Part shown: positions 35,592 to 44,470 of the stretch, piece by piece | Position numbering within the stretch: position 1 is the first letter of the stretch | Layout: each line of letters opens with the position of its first letter | Assembly: GCF_000961095.1 (NCBI RefSeq) | Contig: NZ_CP011058.1 | Span: 2,013,001 to 2,077,000, forward strand | Length of the DNA: 64,000 bases | Direction of reading: 5' to 3' | Source: Paenibacillus beijingensis | GTDB taxonomy: Bacteria > Bacillota > Bacilli > Paenibacillales > Paenibacillaceae | Program-made: the position numbers and the translations under genes | Notes under the pieces: generated by a model | Seen by the model: only the letters and a program-made list of their open reading frames with translations | Told to the model about the DNA's origin: nothing | The model's database searches: none

Positions 35592-36433
35592 CGTCCGACC
35601 TCCTTTTTCACATCAAATCGGTCGCGCAAATAATCTCCAAGCAAGTTGGACAGGAGAACGACCCACACAATCGCAAGTCCGGGATAAATCATCAACGCCG
35701 GATTGGATTGAAAGAACGGACGGGCGTCATTGAGCATCGCCCCCCATTCGGGTGCCGGAGGCTGAGCGCCGAGTCCGATGTAGGAAAGAGAAGAAATGAC
35801 CAGAATGATTTTTCCTAAATCGAGGCTGGCAAGCACAAGCACGTTCCCGATCACATGCGGAAACAAATGCTTAATCATAATCCGCCCGGAGCCAAGACCG
35901 TTAATTTTCGCGATCGTAACATAATCTTTCTGCCGTTCTGTCAATACGGTGCTGCGGACCAGACGGGTATAACTGACCCATTTCACAAGTACAATCGCCA
36001 GCAGCAAATTTTCAATGCCCGCGCCAAGCAGACCGCTGAGCACGATCGCCACGATCGTATCCGGAAATGACAAAAAGGCGTCGGCGATCCGCATCAAAAT
36101 CCGGTCCACCATGCCGCCTTTAAAGCCGGCCAGCAGACCGAACGGCAACCCGATGACAACCGCAATGAGCAGCGATAAGACACTGTATCCAACCGTCAGC
36201 TGCGCTCCCAGCAGCAGACGCGTCAAGACGTCTCGCCCCAGATGATCCGTTCCGAGCGGATGTTCCAAGCTCATCGGCAGCAATCGTCCGGTCAGGTTGA
36301 CAAGCGACGGGTCGTGCTTCAGCACAAGGAAGGCGTATGCAGCGGCAGCAATCAACAACACGGCCATGGAGAGCAGAGCGGCATATATCCACCGCTTCTT
36401 GTTGGTACTTTTCTTTGTCAGTGCTACCTCCAT
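35588..36433 (-). CDS. Peptide/nickel-type ABC importer, permease (CntC/NikC-like)
   Basis: A 281-residue DppC-like permease with about six helices. The EAA loop, where the ATPase docks, is around KINGLGSGRIMIKHLFPHV, and the N-terminal domain carries the LEHPLGTDHLGRDVLTRLLLGA segment found in this family. It overlaps the upstream permease by 10 bases. Confidence 0.9.
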   Translation of the reverse strand: MEVALTKKSTNKKRWIYAALLSMAVLLIAAAAYAFLVLKHDPSLVNLTGRLLPMSLEHPLGTDHLGRDVLTRLLLGAQLTVGYSVLSLLIAVVIGLPFGLLAGFKGGMVDRILMRIADAFLSFPDTIVAIVLSGLLGAGIENLLLAIVLVKWVSYTRLVRSTVLTERQKDYVTIAKINGLGSGRIMIKHLFPHVIGNVLVLASLDLGKIILVISSLSYIGLGAQPPAPEWGAMLNDARPFFQSNPALMIYPGLAIVWVVLLSNLLGDYLRDRFDVKKEVGR

Positions 36434-37377
36434 GAGATGTTTTTCCTTTCTTTGATCCGCATTTCCGGGTTTAAATAGCGGTAAGATAAATCGACGGCGC
36501 TGTTTACAACAAATACAATAATCGCCATGATCAGCATATAACCTTGGATGACCGGGTAATCCCGCGACCTGATCGAGTCAACGACCATTTTGCCGATACC
36601 CGGATAAGCGAAAATCACTTCAATCACGACAACGCCGCCTATCAAGCTGCCGAGGCTCATCCCGAATACGGTCATAACAGGCGGAAGACTAGAGCGAAAG
36701 GCATGTGCGAAAAAAATCCGCATTTCCGACAATCCTCTCGATCTTGCCGCCCGTATAAATTCATTGCTGAGCGCGTCGAGCAGGCTCGAACGCAATAAAC
36801 GAACGTAAACGCCGGTGATGGCAAGTCCTAACGTAAGAGAAGGAAGCAAAGCGGAAACGATGCTGTCCCTGCCCATCGGAGGAAGTACCCCCCACCGTAC
36901 CGCAAACAAATCGATGAAAATAAGCGCCAGCCAGAAGCTCGGGACGGCAGCGCCGAGCAGCGATACGCCCCGGCTGATCTGGTCGATCCAGCTTCCCCGG
37001 TACAGAGCGCCGAGCGAGCCAAGCGGAATCGCCGCCAGAAGCATGACAATCAGGGCGCCGAATGACAGTTCAAGCGTTGCCGGCAGTCCGCCTGCAATCA
37101 TTTCCATCACGGGCTGATTCGTAATATAGGAGTTGCCAAAATCAAGTCTTGCAAAGTCAAACAACCAGCGGCCATACTGCACGAGCAAAGGATCGTTAAA
37201 CCCCAATTGCTCACGCAGCGCCTCCACTTGTTCCTGCGTCACCGATACGTCATCGACATTTAAAATGGTCAGCACCGGATCGCCGGGAGCGAGACGCACA
37301 AACAGAAAGCTGATGAAGGTGATGACCAGCAGAAAGACCGCAACCTCGATAAATCGCCGGCTTAAAATCCGGAACAT
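36424..37377 (-). CDS. Peptide/nickel-type ABC importer, permease (CntB/NikB-like)
   Basis: A 317-residue DppB-like permease starting with the usual RFIEVAVFLLVITFISFLF helix and a periplasmic-side domain with PVLTILN. The ATPase-docking EAA loop is AARSRGLSEMRIFFAHAFR. Starts immediately after the substrate-binding protein stop codon. Confidence 0.9.
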   Translation of the reverse strand: MFRILSRRFIEVAVFLLVITFISFLFVRLAPGDPVLTILNVDDVSVTQEQVEALREQLGFNDPLLVQYGRWLFDFARLDFGNSYITNQPVMEMIAGGLPATLELSFGALIVMLLAAIPLGSLGALYRGSWIDQISRGVSLLGAAVPSFWLALIFIDLFAVRWGVLPPMGRDSIVSALLPSLTLGLAITGVYVRLLRSSLLDALSNEFIRAARSRGLSEMRIFFAHAFRSSLPPVMTVFGMSLGSLIGGVVVIEVIFAYPGIGKMVVDSIRSRDYPVIQGYMLIMAIIVFVVNSAVDLSYRYLNPEMRIKERKNISWR

Positions 37378-38910
37378 TTACTTCACATCCAATTCATTCG
37401 TCAGCATGTAATATTCGCTCCGGGACGTCACCCAGTTCAGAACTTTGTCGGACTTGTAAGCGACGAGCGTGTTCGGATGCAGCACAAACGAGTTATACAC
37501 TTGTTCATCGACATACTTCGCAATCTGTTCCGCAATGACCGACCGCTTTTCTTGTCCTACCGTTGCGTTCAGCTTGTCGATAAGAGCGGTTAAATGATCA
37601 TTATCCGCACCGCTGAAATTCAAGGCGCCGTTCGGATGATACGTCGCGTTCAAATAGTAGCCCGCATCGCCGCGAGGCGCGGTTAAATTGCTGTACGTGG
37701 CCAGATCCCAATCCCGTTTGGCCGCCATATATTCTTCCGGAATTTCGATCAACTGAATTTGCACGTCGATTCCGAGCTTCTTCGCATCGGATTGAAACAC
37801 TTGTGCAATTAAGGGCAAGTCGGCGCGCGCGCTGTACGTCAGCAGTTTTAAGGTGAGCGGTTCGCCGTTTTTTTGCATCACCCCGTTCACTTCCGTATAG
37901 CCTGCTTCTTCCAGATGAGCTCTTGCCGCGTCCAGTCCGCTCTTTTTGTCCGGGTAGTCCGGCGCAAACGAGAAGGTAGACGGGAAAGGCCCCGTCGCAG
38001 CTTCGGCATGTCCCCTCAAAATGGTGTCCACAATCGCTTGCCGGTTGATAAGCGCATCTATCGCTTTGCGGACATGAATGTCCTGCAGCGCCTTCCGTTC
38101 CAGGTTCATCGTCATTTGGTGCACGCGGAACGTCGAGGTGGACTCCACTTTCACGCCCGGAATCGCTTCTAAATTGGAAAGCGTTTCGACTTCAGGGCGG
38201 AACACGATATCGGCGGTTCCCGATTGAAGAGCCAAGGAGCGGGCATTGGCATCTTCGTTGAACGAAAATCTGGCGGAGTCCAGTTTTGCGGCTCCGTTCC
38301 AGTAACCGTCATACCGAACGAGATCGACTGCTGTCCGCGGCGTAAAGGAAGCGACGGCAAACGGCCCTGTTCCGACCGGTTTTTTCACATAATTCGCGTC
38401 CGTTACGTCAATAATGGAAGTGTTTGGATGAACCAATTCCGATGGAAATTCGGGAAACGGAACCTCGGTTTTGATCGTCAACGTATGGGCATTTGCCGCG
38501 ATGGATTGAATGCGGAGGGCGTTCTTTACCGCAAGGCTGTCTTTCATGGCCCGCTCCAGAGACGCTTTAACAGCGGCCCCATCCATAGATTTGCCATTAT
38601 GGAACGTAACGCCTTCTCTCAGCTTAATCGTCCACAGTTGGCCATCCCGGCTTTCCCAGCTTTCCGCCAGCCAAGGCTCGATCGTCAAGCTTGTATCATT
38701 AAGGTGTACCAATGTTTCCGTTATCCCTGCACGAAGCGACACATAACTGGTGTCCACATGAGGATCAAGCGAGCTCGCTGCAAAATTAAAGAGCAGGTTC
38801 ACGGACTTCTTCTTCGTTTGTCCTTCGGAAGGTGCAGGCGTAGAAGAACAAGCTGCCAACAGAACCGCGGATAAGATGAACAGAATTAATATATGGTACC
38901 TCTTCGACAT
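37378..38910 (-). CDS. Family 5 extracellular solute-binding lipoprotein (CntA/NikA-like)
   Basis: A 510-residue lipoprotein; the lipobox is LLAACSS at residues 17-23. Body of the SBP_bac_5 family, with VNLLFNFAASSLDPH, the IEPWLAESWE segment and GYTEVNGVMQKNGEPLTLKLL. The start sequence resembles nickel/metallophore-binding members (NikA, Opp1A/CntA) more than peptide binders. It captures a metal chelate, or another oligopeptide-like ligand, outside the membrane. First gene of the operon, behind two Zur-like boxes; this supports zinc or zinc-chelate uptake. Confidence 0.85.
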   Translation of the reverse strand: MSKRYHILILFILSAVLLAACSSTPAPSEGQTKKKSVNLLFNFAASSLDPHVDTSYVSLRAGITETLVHLNDTSLTIEPWLAESWESRDGQLWTIKLREGVTFHNGKSMDGAAVKASLERAMKDSLAVKNALRIQSIAANAHTLTIKTEVPFPEFPSELVHPNTSIIDVTDANYVKKPVGTGPFAVASFTPRTAVDLVRYDGYWNGAAKLDSARFSFNEDANARSLALQSGTADIVFRPEVETLSNLEAIPGVKVESTSTFRVHQMTMNLERKALQDIHVRKAIDALINRQAIVDTILRGHAEAATGPFPSTFSFAPDYPDKKSGLDAARAHLEEAGYTEVNGVMQKNGEPLTLKLLTYSARADLPLIAQVFQSDAKKLGIDVQIQLIEIPEEYMAAKRDWDLATYSNLTAPRGDAGYYLNATYHPNGALNFSGADNDHLTALIDKLNATVGQEKRSVIAEQIAKYVDEQVYNSFVLHPNTLVAYKSDKVLNWVTSRSEYYMLTNELDVK

Positions 38911-38982
38911 CGTTTGACCTCCATTTTTTCGTACACGTGACGATTGCGAGCAATAGACCGCTTTTTTTCGTATCCGATCTAT

Positions 38983-38997
38983 ATGTAATTATTACGA
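38983..38997. promoter_or_regulatory. Zur-like box 1
   Basis: ATGTAATTATTACGA matches the Bacillus Zur consensus TCGTAATnATTACGA at all but the first two positions. It sits within the likely promoter of the importer operon on the minus strand (TTGATT upstream, TATAGAT downstream), so binding would block transcription. Confidence 0.65.
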
Positions 38998-39036
38998 TAT
39001 ATAATCAAAAGAAAAAACCGAACGAGTCCGGTTTAA

Positions 39037-39051
39037 TAGTAATAATTACTC
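39037..39051. promoter_or_regulatory. Zur-like box 2
   Basis: TAGTAATAATTACTC contains the perfect palindrome AGTAAT-A-ATTACT, 54 bases centre to centre from box 1. Between them is a small hairpin ACCG...CGGT with a T tract on the minus strand. The remainder of 39052-39334 holds an imperfect hairpin near 39213-39236 and no recognisable gene. Confidence 0.55.
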
Positions 39052-39334
39052 TCATGAGAGTATATCAGCCGATCGTGTAATCGTCAATATGATGATACCC
39101 GTAGCCATGAACATTACATTTATACTCCAATACAGCAAAAAATAGATTTATACGGTCACATTAAGAGAAACTTTGGAGCTTGTGTAGAAAAGAAAAAAAC
39201 GATAGGCACTCTTGTAAAAACAAGATTCACCCATCGTCTTCCCGAATGACCGATTAAGCAAGTATGGCTCGGACATAGGTCACGACCTGTCGATAGAAAG
39301 ATGATTCCGGATCAAAAAAAACTGCAGCTGATAG

Positions 39335-40345
39335 TCAAGGCAATACGGCGTGGATGAAAAGAAGATCGTTAGTGGCGGCGACGCCACCAGGGATGGAAAA
39401 ATGACGTTCGTACTCTTTATACATGCCTGCGAACAGACGCCGTGCTCCCAGACCGCGCGGAGCTTGCGCTTCGGAAGCGCTCGCTCCGACCCCTTTGACC
39501 GAGTGCAGAAAATCGCCGACGGTCGGATAGCATTCCGTTTGCAGCGAGCGATCGCATTGCACGTTTGTGAATCCGGCTTGCTTGAGCATCTGCTTCCATT
39601 CCCCCACTGTTCGGAACGACAAGCCGTGCCGCTGCGGCTCCAGGCCGCAAGCGCAGTAAACGGCGGCAAACGCGGCGTGCAGCTCGCGGAACGTATCCGG
39701 CCCAAACGTCGTAAACGCCAGCAGGCCGCCGGGACGCAACAGCCGCCTTAAGTGCCCAAGCGTCTCTTCCGGACGGCGCAGCCATTGAAAGCACGCATTC
39801 GAGACGATGAGGTCGAATGAAGCGGCGGGGGCAGCGGCCGCCCACGTTTCGACGTCGGCTGCGAGAAAATGGATGGCGGGAGCGGTTCCGTCGTCGGCAC
39901 GGCTGCGGAGAGTCAGGTCATCACCGCGGCCACGCCCCGGATCGGAAGCGCAACCGTGTGACAGACCTGAACCGCAGGAGCGCGCCGGATCGGCCCCGCC
40001 TCGGGTTTCCGCAGCCGACGTAGCCTCCGCAGCCGTCACTACGCGCTGTTTAGCCGCTTCGATCATTGCCGGCGCAAGATCAATCGCCGTAAGCGAAGCG
40101 CAGGGCAGATGGCGCAGCAGCTTTTCGGTCAGAATGCCGGTGCCGCAGCCGATCTCGAGCACGGCAGGCTCCCGCGCTGCGCCGCCCGCCGGCACCGGCC
40201 GCGCAGCAAGCAAGTGGACAAGCCTGTCCGCCATGCTTCGCTGTACGAGGGCGTGTGTATCATATGAGCCCGCCGCGCTGCGGTTAAACCGCCGCAGAAT
40301 CGATTTTTTTTCGCCAGCCATACCGCACGCTCCTTCCGAATCCAT
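39335..40345 (-). CDS. bioC: BioC, malonyl-ACP O-methyltransferase
   Basis: A 336-residue SAM-dependent methyltransferase. It methylates malonyl-ACP to start pimeloyl synthesis for biotin. SAM motif I is VLEIGCGTG (62-70), and the BioC mark SFDLIVSNACFQWL is at 176-189. Residues about 105-157 are an Ala/Gly/Arg/Ser-rich low-complexity insertion between the first and second SAM-binding strands, not found in typical ~270-residue BioC proteins. Last gene of bioADBFHC; 5 bases after bioH. Confidence 0.9.
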   Translation of the reverse strand: MDSEGACGMAGEKKSILRRFNRSAAGSYDTHALVQRSMADRLVHLLAARPVPAGGAAREPAVLEIGCGTGILTEKLLRHLPCASLTAIDLAPAMIEAAKQRVVTAAEATSAAETRGGADPARSCGSGLSHGCASDPGRGRGDDLTLRSRADDGTAPAIHFLAADVETWAAAAPAASFDLIVSNACFQWLRRPEETLGHLRRLLRPGGLLAFTTFGPDTFRELHAAFAAVYCACGLEPQRHGLSFRTVGEWKQMLKQAGFTNVQCDRSLQTECYPTVGDFLHSVKGVGASASEAQAPRGLGARRLFAGMYKEYERHFSIPGGVAATNDLLFIHAVLP

Positions 40346-40350
40346 TCTTG

Positions 40351-41220
40351 TCAGCCATGCTGGCGTCTTCGTTCGTTATGCCACCAGCGCCTAACCGCTT
40401 CAGCCGTTTGGGCTTCCCGCCCCAGAAACGGGACATGCCCGCATCCTTCTGCCGCGATCAGCTCCGCTTGCGGCAGCAGCTCGCCCATCTCCTGGGCGGC
40501 GCCAAACGGACAGACCTTATCGTCCGTGCCGTGAACGAGCAGAACCGGGCAATCGATTTCCGGCAGCCGGGTTAGCTGCTCCTCGCGGCGGAGCAGGTCC
40601 AGACCGGCCAGAAGCGCCGGCGTCGTCCAGCTGCCGGCTGCCGGAAGGCTCGCGTCAAGTCCGGATTCGCATTCCGCGTCCGTGAACAGAATGCTGCGGA
40701 ACTGCGTTTCGACGGCCTGCCGGTCGCCGGCAAGCGCAGCGCTCATCCTGCGAACGTATCCGTCCGGCCAGCCGCGATCGGTTTCATGTTTCGGCCGGAC
40801 GAAACGGGCGGTTGCCGCGAGCAGCACGAGGCCGTCCGCGAGCCCCTGCGCGGCGAGCCGCAGCGCCAGCAGGCCGCCGAGCGACCAGCCCGCGATCAGC
40901 AGCGGGCCGCGGAGAGCAGCCGGCTTATCCAGGGCGGGCGCTGCCGAATCGGCCGTTTCATCCGAAGCGAGAGCAATTCGGGAGGCAGCATCACTTAAGA
41001 CATGCGCATGCCGGACGGTCGTTTCACCCAAAGCAGGCGCATGCCGGGCGGCCAGCGCCGCTTGCTCGGCTCGCGCCGTTATCTCCTCCGGAGATGTCGC
41101 GGAGCCCAAATCCGCCGACAAATGACGAAAGTCCGGCAGCATCATGCGCAGCCCGTCAAATACCGCATCCGGCATGCTCCATCCCGTCAGCCACAACATC
41201 GTTCCGCCGGAACTGCTCAT
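40351..41220 (-). CDS. bioH: BioH-like pimeloyl-ACP methyl ester esterase
   Basis: A 289-residue alpha/beta hydrolase. The nucleophile elbow is GWSLGG (Ser near residue 113), Asp in HGTDDKVCP and His in GCGHVPFLG. Position next to bioC suggests it removes the methyl group from pimeloyl-ACP methyl ester, the BioH/BioG/BioK/BioV role. Residues about 55-104 are an Ala-rich low-complexity insertion. The underlying DNA has a repeated GCGCATGCCGG[A/G]CGG at 41004 and 41037. ATG overlaps the bioF stop. Confidence 0.8.
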   Translation of the reverse strand: MSSSGGTMLWLTGWSMPDAVFDGLRMMLPDFRHLSADLGSATSPEEITARAEQAALAARHAPALGETTVRHAHVLSDAASRIALASDETADSAAPALDKPAALRGPLLIAGWSLGGLLALRLAAQGLADGLVLLAATARFVRPKHETDRGWPDGYVRRMSAALAGDRQAVETQFRSILFTDAECESGLDASLPAAGSWTTPALLAGLDLLRREEQLTRLPEIDCPVLLVHGTDDKVCPFGAAQEMGELLPQAELIAAEGCGHVPFLGREAQTAEAVRRWWHNERRRQHG

Positions 41221-42398
41221 CGCGGCACCACCCCCAAGCCGGACGCTATCGGGATAATCCTGTCGGCAGCATCAGCCAGCTGTTCATCGGTGTGGACCGC
41301 CGACAACGAAAAGCGGATGCGCGCGCTGCCGTCAGGCACCGTCGGAGGCCGGATCGCGACGGCGGCGATGCCTTCGGCTTCGAGCGTGCTGCTGAAGCGG
41401 AGCGCCGCCGCGTTGTCGCCGACGATTACCGGCACAATCGGGGAATCGCCGGCCCCGACGTTCAATCCGGCTGCAGCAAGCCTGGACCGGAACAGCCGGC
41501 TTCCCTCCCGCAGCCGCAGGCGGCGCCAATGCTCCGCCTGCACGATCTCCAGCGATGCCGAGATGCCGGCGACGAGCGAAGGGGGCAGCGCGGTCGAGTA
41601 TATGAGCGGCCGCGCCTTGTTGGTCAGCCAGCGGATAAGCGTCCGGCTGCCGCTGACATAAGCGCCGTAGACGCCGAACGCTTTGCTGAACGTTCCGACA
41701 TGGACGTCCACCTGTCTGTGCAGCCCGAGCTCGGCGCACAATCCTTCGCCGCGCGCGCCATATATGCCGCCGCTGTGCGCCTCGTCCACCATCAGCATCG
41801 CGCCGTATTCGTGCTTCAGCTCTGCAAGCTCGCGCAGCTGCGCCTGATCGCCGTCCATCGAGAAGATCGCGTCGGTGACGATTAATTTGCGCCGCTTGTC
41901 GCGGTGCTTGTGCAGCAGCGAGCGCAAATGGTCCATGTCGTTATGGCGGTACCGGGCATGCTCCGCGCGGCTCAGCGTCACGCCGTCCACGATGCTGGCA
42001 TGGTTCAGCTTATCGCTGAATACAACATCGCCCCGCCCCGCAAGCGCCGCAATGACCCCGGTATTCGCCATATAGCCGTTTGCAATAACAAGCGCAGCTT
42101 CGCTTTGCTGCCAGACGGCAAGCGCTTGTTCGAGACGGGCGTAAGGCGGCCGGTTGCCCGTCACGAGGCGGGAGGCGCCGGAACCGGCCCCTTCGTCAAG
42201 CAGCGCCTGCCGCATCGCGTTTGCAATGTCGGGATGCCCGGCCAGCCCTAGGTAGTCATTGGAGGACAGATGGAGCAGCTTTCGCCCCCCGCTCTCGATA
42301 TAACCTTGGCAATCCTTCGCAGCCGATACGGTACGCAGCGATCGTTCCAGTGATCGCTCCGCCAAAGCCTCAAGCTCTTGTTCCATCCAATTCAGCAT
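41217..42398 (-). CDS. bioF: BioF, 8-amino-7-oxononanoate synthase
   Basis: A ~393-residue PLP enzyme that joins pimeloyl-ACP and L-alanine. Recognisable motifs are LSSNDYLGLAGHP (residue ~48), GSGASRLVTGN, DEAHSGGIYG, and the PLP-lysine segment VGTFSKAFGVYGAY. The in-frame ATGs are 42404 and 42398; the AGGCGGG site spacing favours 42398. Ends overlapping bioH and starts 12 bases after bioB. Confidence 0.93.
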   Translation of the reverse strand: MLNWMEQELEALAERSLERSLRTVSAAKDCQGYIESGGRKLLHLSSNDYLGLAGHPDIANAMRQALLDEGAGSGASRLVTGNRPPYARLEQALAVWQQSEAALVIANGYMANTGVIAALAGRGDVVFSDKLNHASIVDGVTLSRAEHARYRHNDMDHLRSLLHKHRDKRRKLIVTDAIFSMDGDQAQLRELAELKHEYGAMLMVDEAHSGGIYGARGEGLCAELGLHRQVDVHVGTFSKAFGVYGAYVSGSRTLIRWLTNKARPLIYSTALPPSLVAGISASLEIVQAEHWRRLRLREGSRLFRSRLAAAGLNVGAGDSPIVPVIVGDNAAALRFSSTLEAEGIAAVAIRPPTVPDGSARIRFSLSAVHTDEQLADAADRIIPIASGLGVVPR

Positions 42399-42410
42399 GG
42401 TCATCCCGCC

Positions 42411-43409
42411 TTACAGGGCGCTAAGTTCAATCTCAAAGCCCAAATCTTCAATAATATGATGATCGGCCGTTACCTCTTGGCCCTCCGTCGTCAAATAATC
42501 GCCGACAAAAATCGAATTGGCTGCGTACAGCGACAGCGGCTGCAGCGTGCGCAGATTGACTTCGCGGCCGCCGGCGACGCGAATTTCTTTCGACGGGCAA
42601 ATAAACCGGAACAAAGCGAGCACTTTCAGCGCTTTCATCGCCGGCGTGCGGCCCGCGTTTTCCAGCGGCGTTCCCGGGATGGCGTTCAGGAAATTGACCG
42701 GGATCGAATCCGCATCGAGCTCCCGCAGCGCATATGCCATTTCGACAATTTCCTCGTTCGTCTCGCCCATGCCGATAATGACGCCGGAGCAGGGGGACAT
42801 GCCGTGCGTCTTAACCTTTTCCACCGTTTCAACGCGCTGGTCGTACGTATGGGTCGTCGTGATCGACGGGTAGTTCGCTTTGCTTGTGTTCAAGTTGTGG
42901 TTGTAGCGATGCACGCCCGCTTCCGCCAGCTGCTCCGCCTGTCCTTCCTTCAAAATGCCGAGACATGCGCAAATTTTGAGCGGCATCGTGGCGCGAATTT
43001 CTTTGACCGCTTCGACAACCTGGCCGAGCTCCTTGTCCGTCGGCCCTTTCCCGGCCGCCACAATGCAGTAGGTGCCCGCTTTGCGCGCCATCGCTTCGCG
43101 CGCCCCTGCCAGCAGCGTGTCTTTGTCGAGCAGCGTATATTTTTTTACGGGAGCGGTCGAAACGATCGACTGCGAGCAGTAACCGCAATCCTCGGGGCAA
43201 AGGCCGCTTTTGGCGTTAATAATCATGTTGAGCTTTACTTTTTTGCCGTAAAAGTGTTTGCGTACCGTAAAAGCAGCCTGCAAAATCGGCAGCACGTCGT
43301 CGTTGTCGGCCTCGAGCACGGCGAGCCCTTCTTCCATCGTTAAACGGTAGCCGCCGAGCGCTTTCTCGGCAAGCTGCTGCCAGTTTAGGCCGGCTTGAAT
43401 TTTGGTCAT
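42411..43409 (-). CDS. bioB: BioB, biotin synthase
   Basis: A 332-residue radical-SAM enzyme that inserts sulfur into dethiobiotin. The [4Fe-4S]-SAM cysteines are in GLCPEDCGYCSQS (C-x3-C-x2-C); the second cluster's Cys/Arg residues lie in KICACLGIL and GGREVNLR. The frame is open for 48 codons further, overlapping bioD, but AGGAGG nine bases before ATG 43409 and the family's usual start (KIQAGLNWQQLAEKAL) decide for this site. Confidence 0.95.
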   Translation of the reverse strand: MTKIQAGLNWQQLAEKALGGYRLTMEEGLAVLEADNDDVLPILQAAFTVRKHFYGKKVKLNMIINAKSGLCPEDCGYCSQSIVSTAPVKKYTLLDKDTLLAGAREAMARKAGTYCIVAAGKGPTDKELGQVVEAVKEIRATMPLKICACLGILKEGQAEQLAEAGVHRYNHNLNTSKANYPSITTTHTYDQRVETVEKVKTHGMSPCSGVIIGMGETNEEIVEMAYALRELDADSIPVNFLNAIPGTPLENAGRTPAMKALKVLALFRFICPSKEIRVAGGREVNLRTLQPLSLYAANSIFVGDYLTTEGQEVTADHHIIEDLGFEIELSAL

Positions 43410-43543
43410 CTCCATCATCCTCCTAAAGTTTTTCGTAAGAAAAACACTTCGTAAGCATAGGCTATGTTCGCATGCGAAGCGCGCTTCTCTCTCACCCGTT
43501 GCATCCAATCGTTCACAAATGGCAAACGTTTCTTCATCGGCTG

Positions 43544-44470
43544 TTAAATCCATTTGTCCGGAAAGGCAAGCGCTTCTTTTACCGCCGTTAAATCAATATG
43601 TTCGCAAACCGCCTGCACGAGCGCTTCCGTATTGGCAATATCGCGCACCCGGGGAAATCGCCCGAGCACTTTTAAGCCGCCGTACCTCTCAATCAGTTCC
43701 GCATTCGTAGCGACGCTCGGATCTTCCTGCGGATCGGTAGGCCCGCTGTCATTCAAAATAACGCCTGCTACCGGAACGCCGCGGCTTCGCAGCAGCGCCG
43801 CCGTCAACAGCGTATGGTTGATCGTGCCGAGCCCGGAGCGGGCCACGATCAGCGTTGGCAGCGCCAGCTGCGCGATGAGATCCGCCACGAGCGCTTCTTC
43901 GGTCAGCGGCACGGCTACACCGCCCGCGCCTTCGACGAGCAGCGCCTCGTAACGATCAGCCAGCGGCGCGCCCGCAGCGACAATCGCATCCAGCGTCAAG
44001 GTGACGCCTTCCTGCCGGGCGGCCAGCATCGGCGTCAGCGGCGCCGCGAACGTAAACGGCGCCACCGCCTCCGGCCGCTCGCCGATCCCTGCCGCCTGCA
44101 GCAGCCGCTCGGCATCGGTCTCGCCGCGGCCAAGCGGCGCGCCCGACTGCACCGGCTTCCAGACGCCGGCCTGCAGCCCTTCGGCGCGCAGCGCGGCGGC
44201 GAGCGCCGCCGTCACGACCGTCTTGCCGACGCCGGTGTCGGTCCCTGTTACGAAGATCCCGCGCAGCCGCCTTCCTCTTCCGCCGCAGCCTCGTTCGCGT
44301 TCCCCGTCACCGCTCCGTTCCTGTTCCCGTTCAAAGCTCGATTCGCGATCCCTCTCGCGGCTCCGTTCGAGCTGCCCGTCACCGCTCCATTCCTGTCTCG
44401 GTTCATCGCCTCGTTCGCGATTCCATTCCCGGCCCCATTCACTTCCGCTTTCTAAGCCGCCCGCCTTCAT
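43544..44470 (-). CDS. bioD: BioD, dethiobiotin synthetase with long N-terminal extension
   Basis: A 308-residue ATP-dependent carboxylase/cyclase acting on 7,8-diaminopelargonate. The P-loop GTDTGVGKT is at residues 76-84, whereas BioD normally begins with it near residue 10; LLVEGAGGVAVPL and VILND follow as usual. The first ~68 residues are an Arg/Glu/Ser/Gly-rich, repeat-like segment with no other in-frame ATG. The ATG overlaps the bioA stop (TAATG), so the extension may truly be translated. The repeats CCGTCACCGCTCC occur at 44304 and 44376, 72 bases apart. A decayed second copy of the P-loop region lies at 46627-46790. Confidence 0.92.
   Translation of the reverse strand: MKAGGLESGSEWGREWNRERGDEPRQEWSGDGQLERSRERDRESSFEREQERSGDGERERGCGGRGRRLRGIFVTGTDTGVGKTVVTAALAAALRAEGLQAGVWKPVQSGAPLGRGETDAERLLQAAGIGERPEAVAPFTFAAPLTPMLAARQEGVTLTLDAIVAAGAPLADRYEALLVEGAGGVAVPLTEEALVADLIAQLALPTLIVARSGLGTINHTLLTAALLRSRGVPVAGVILNDSGPTDPQEDPSVATNAELIERYGGLKVLGRFPRVRDIANTEALVQAVCEHIDLTAVKEALAFPDKWI

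Noticed and set aside
40812..41885. Plus-strand frame of 357 codons opposite bioH and bioF
   Set aside because: Arg/Ala/Pro-rich shadow of the two biotin genes without a ribosome site.
42378..43343. Plus-strand frame opposite bioB
   Set aside because: Mirror frame of biotin synthase, no recognisable motif.
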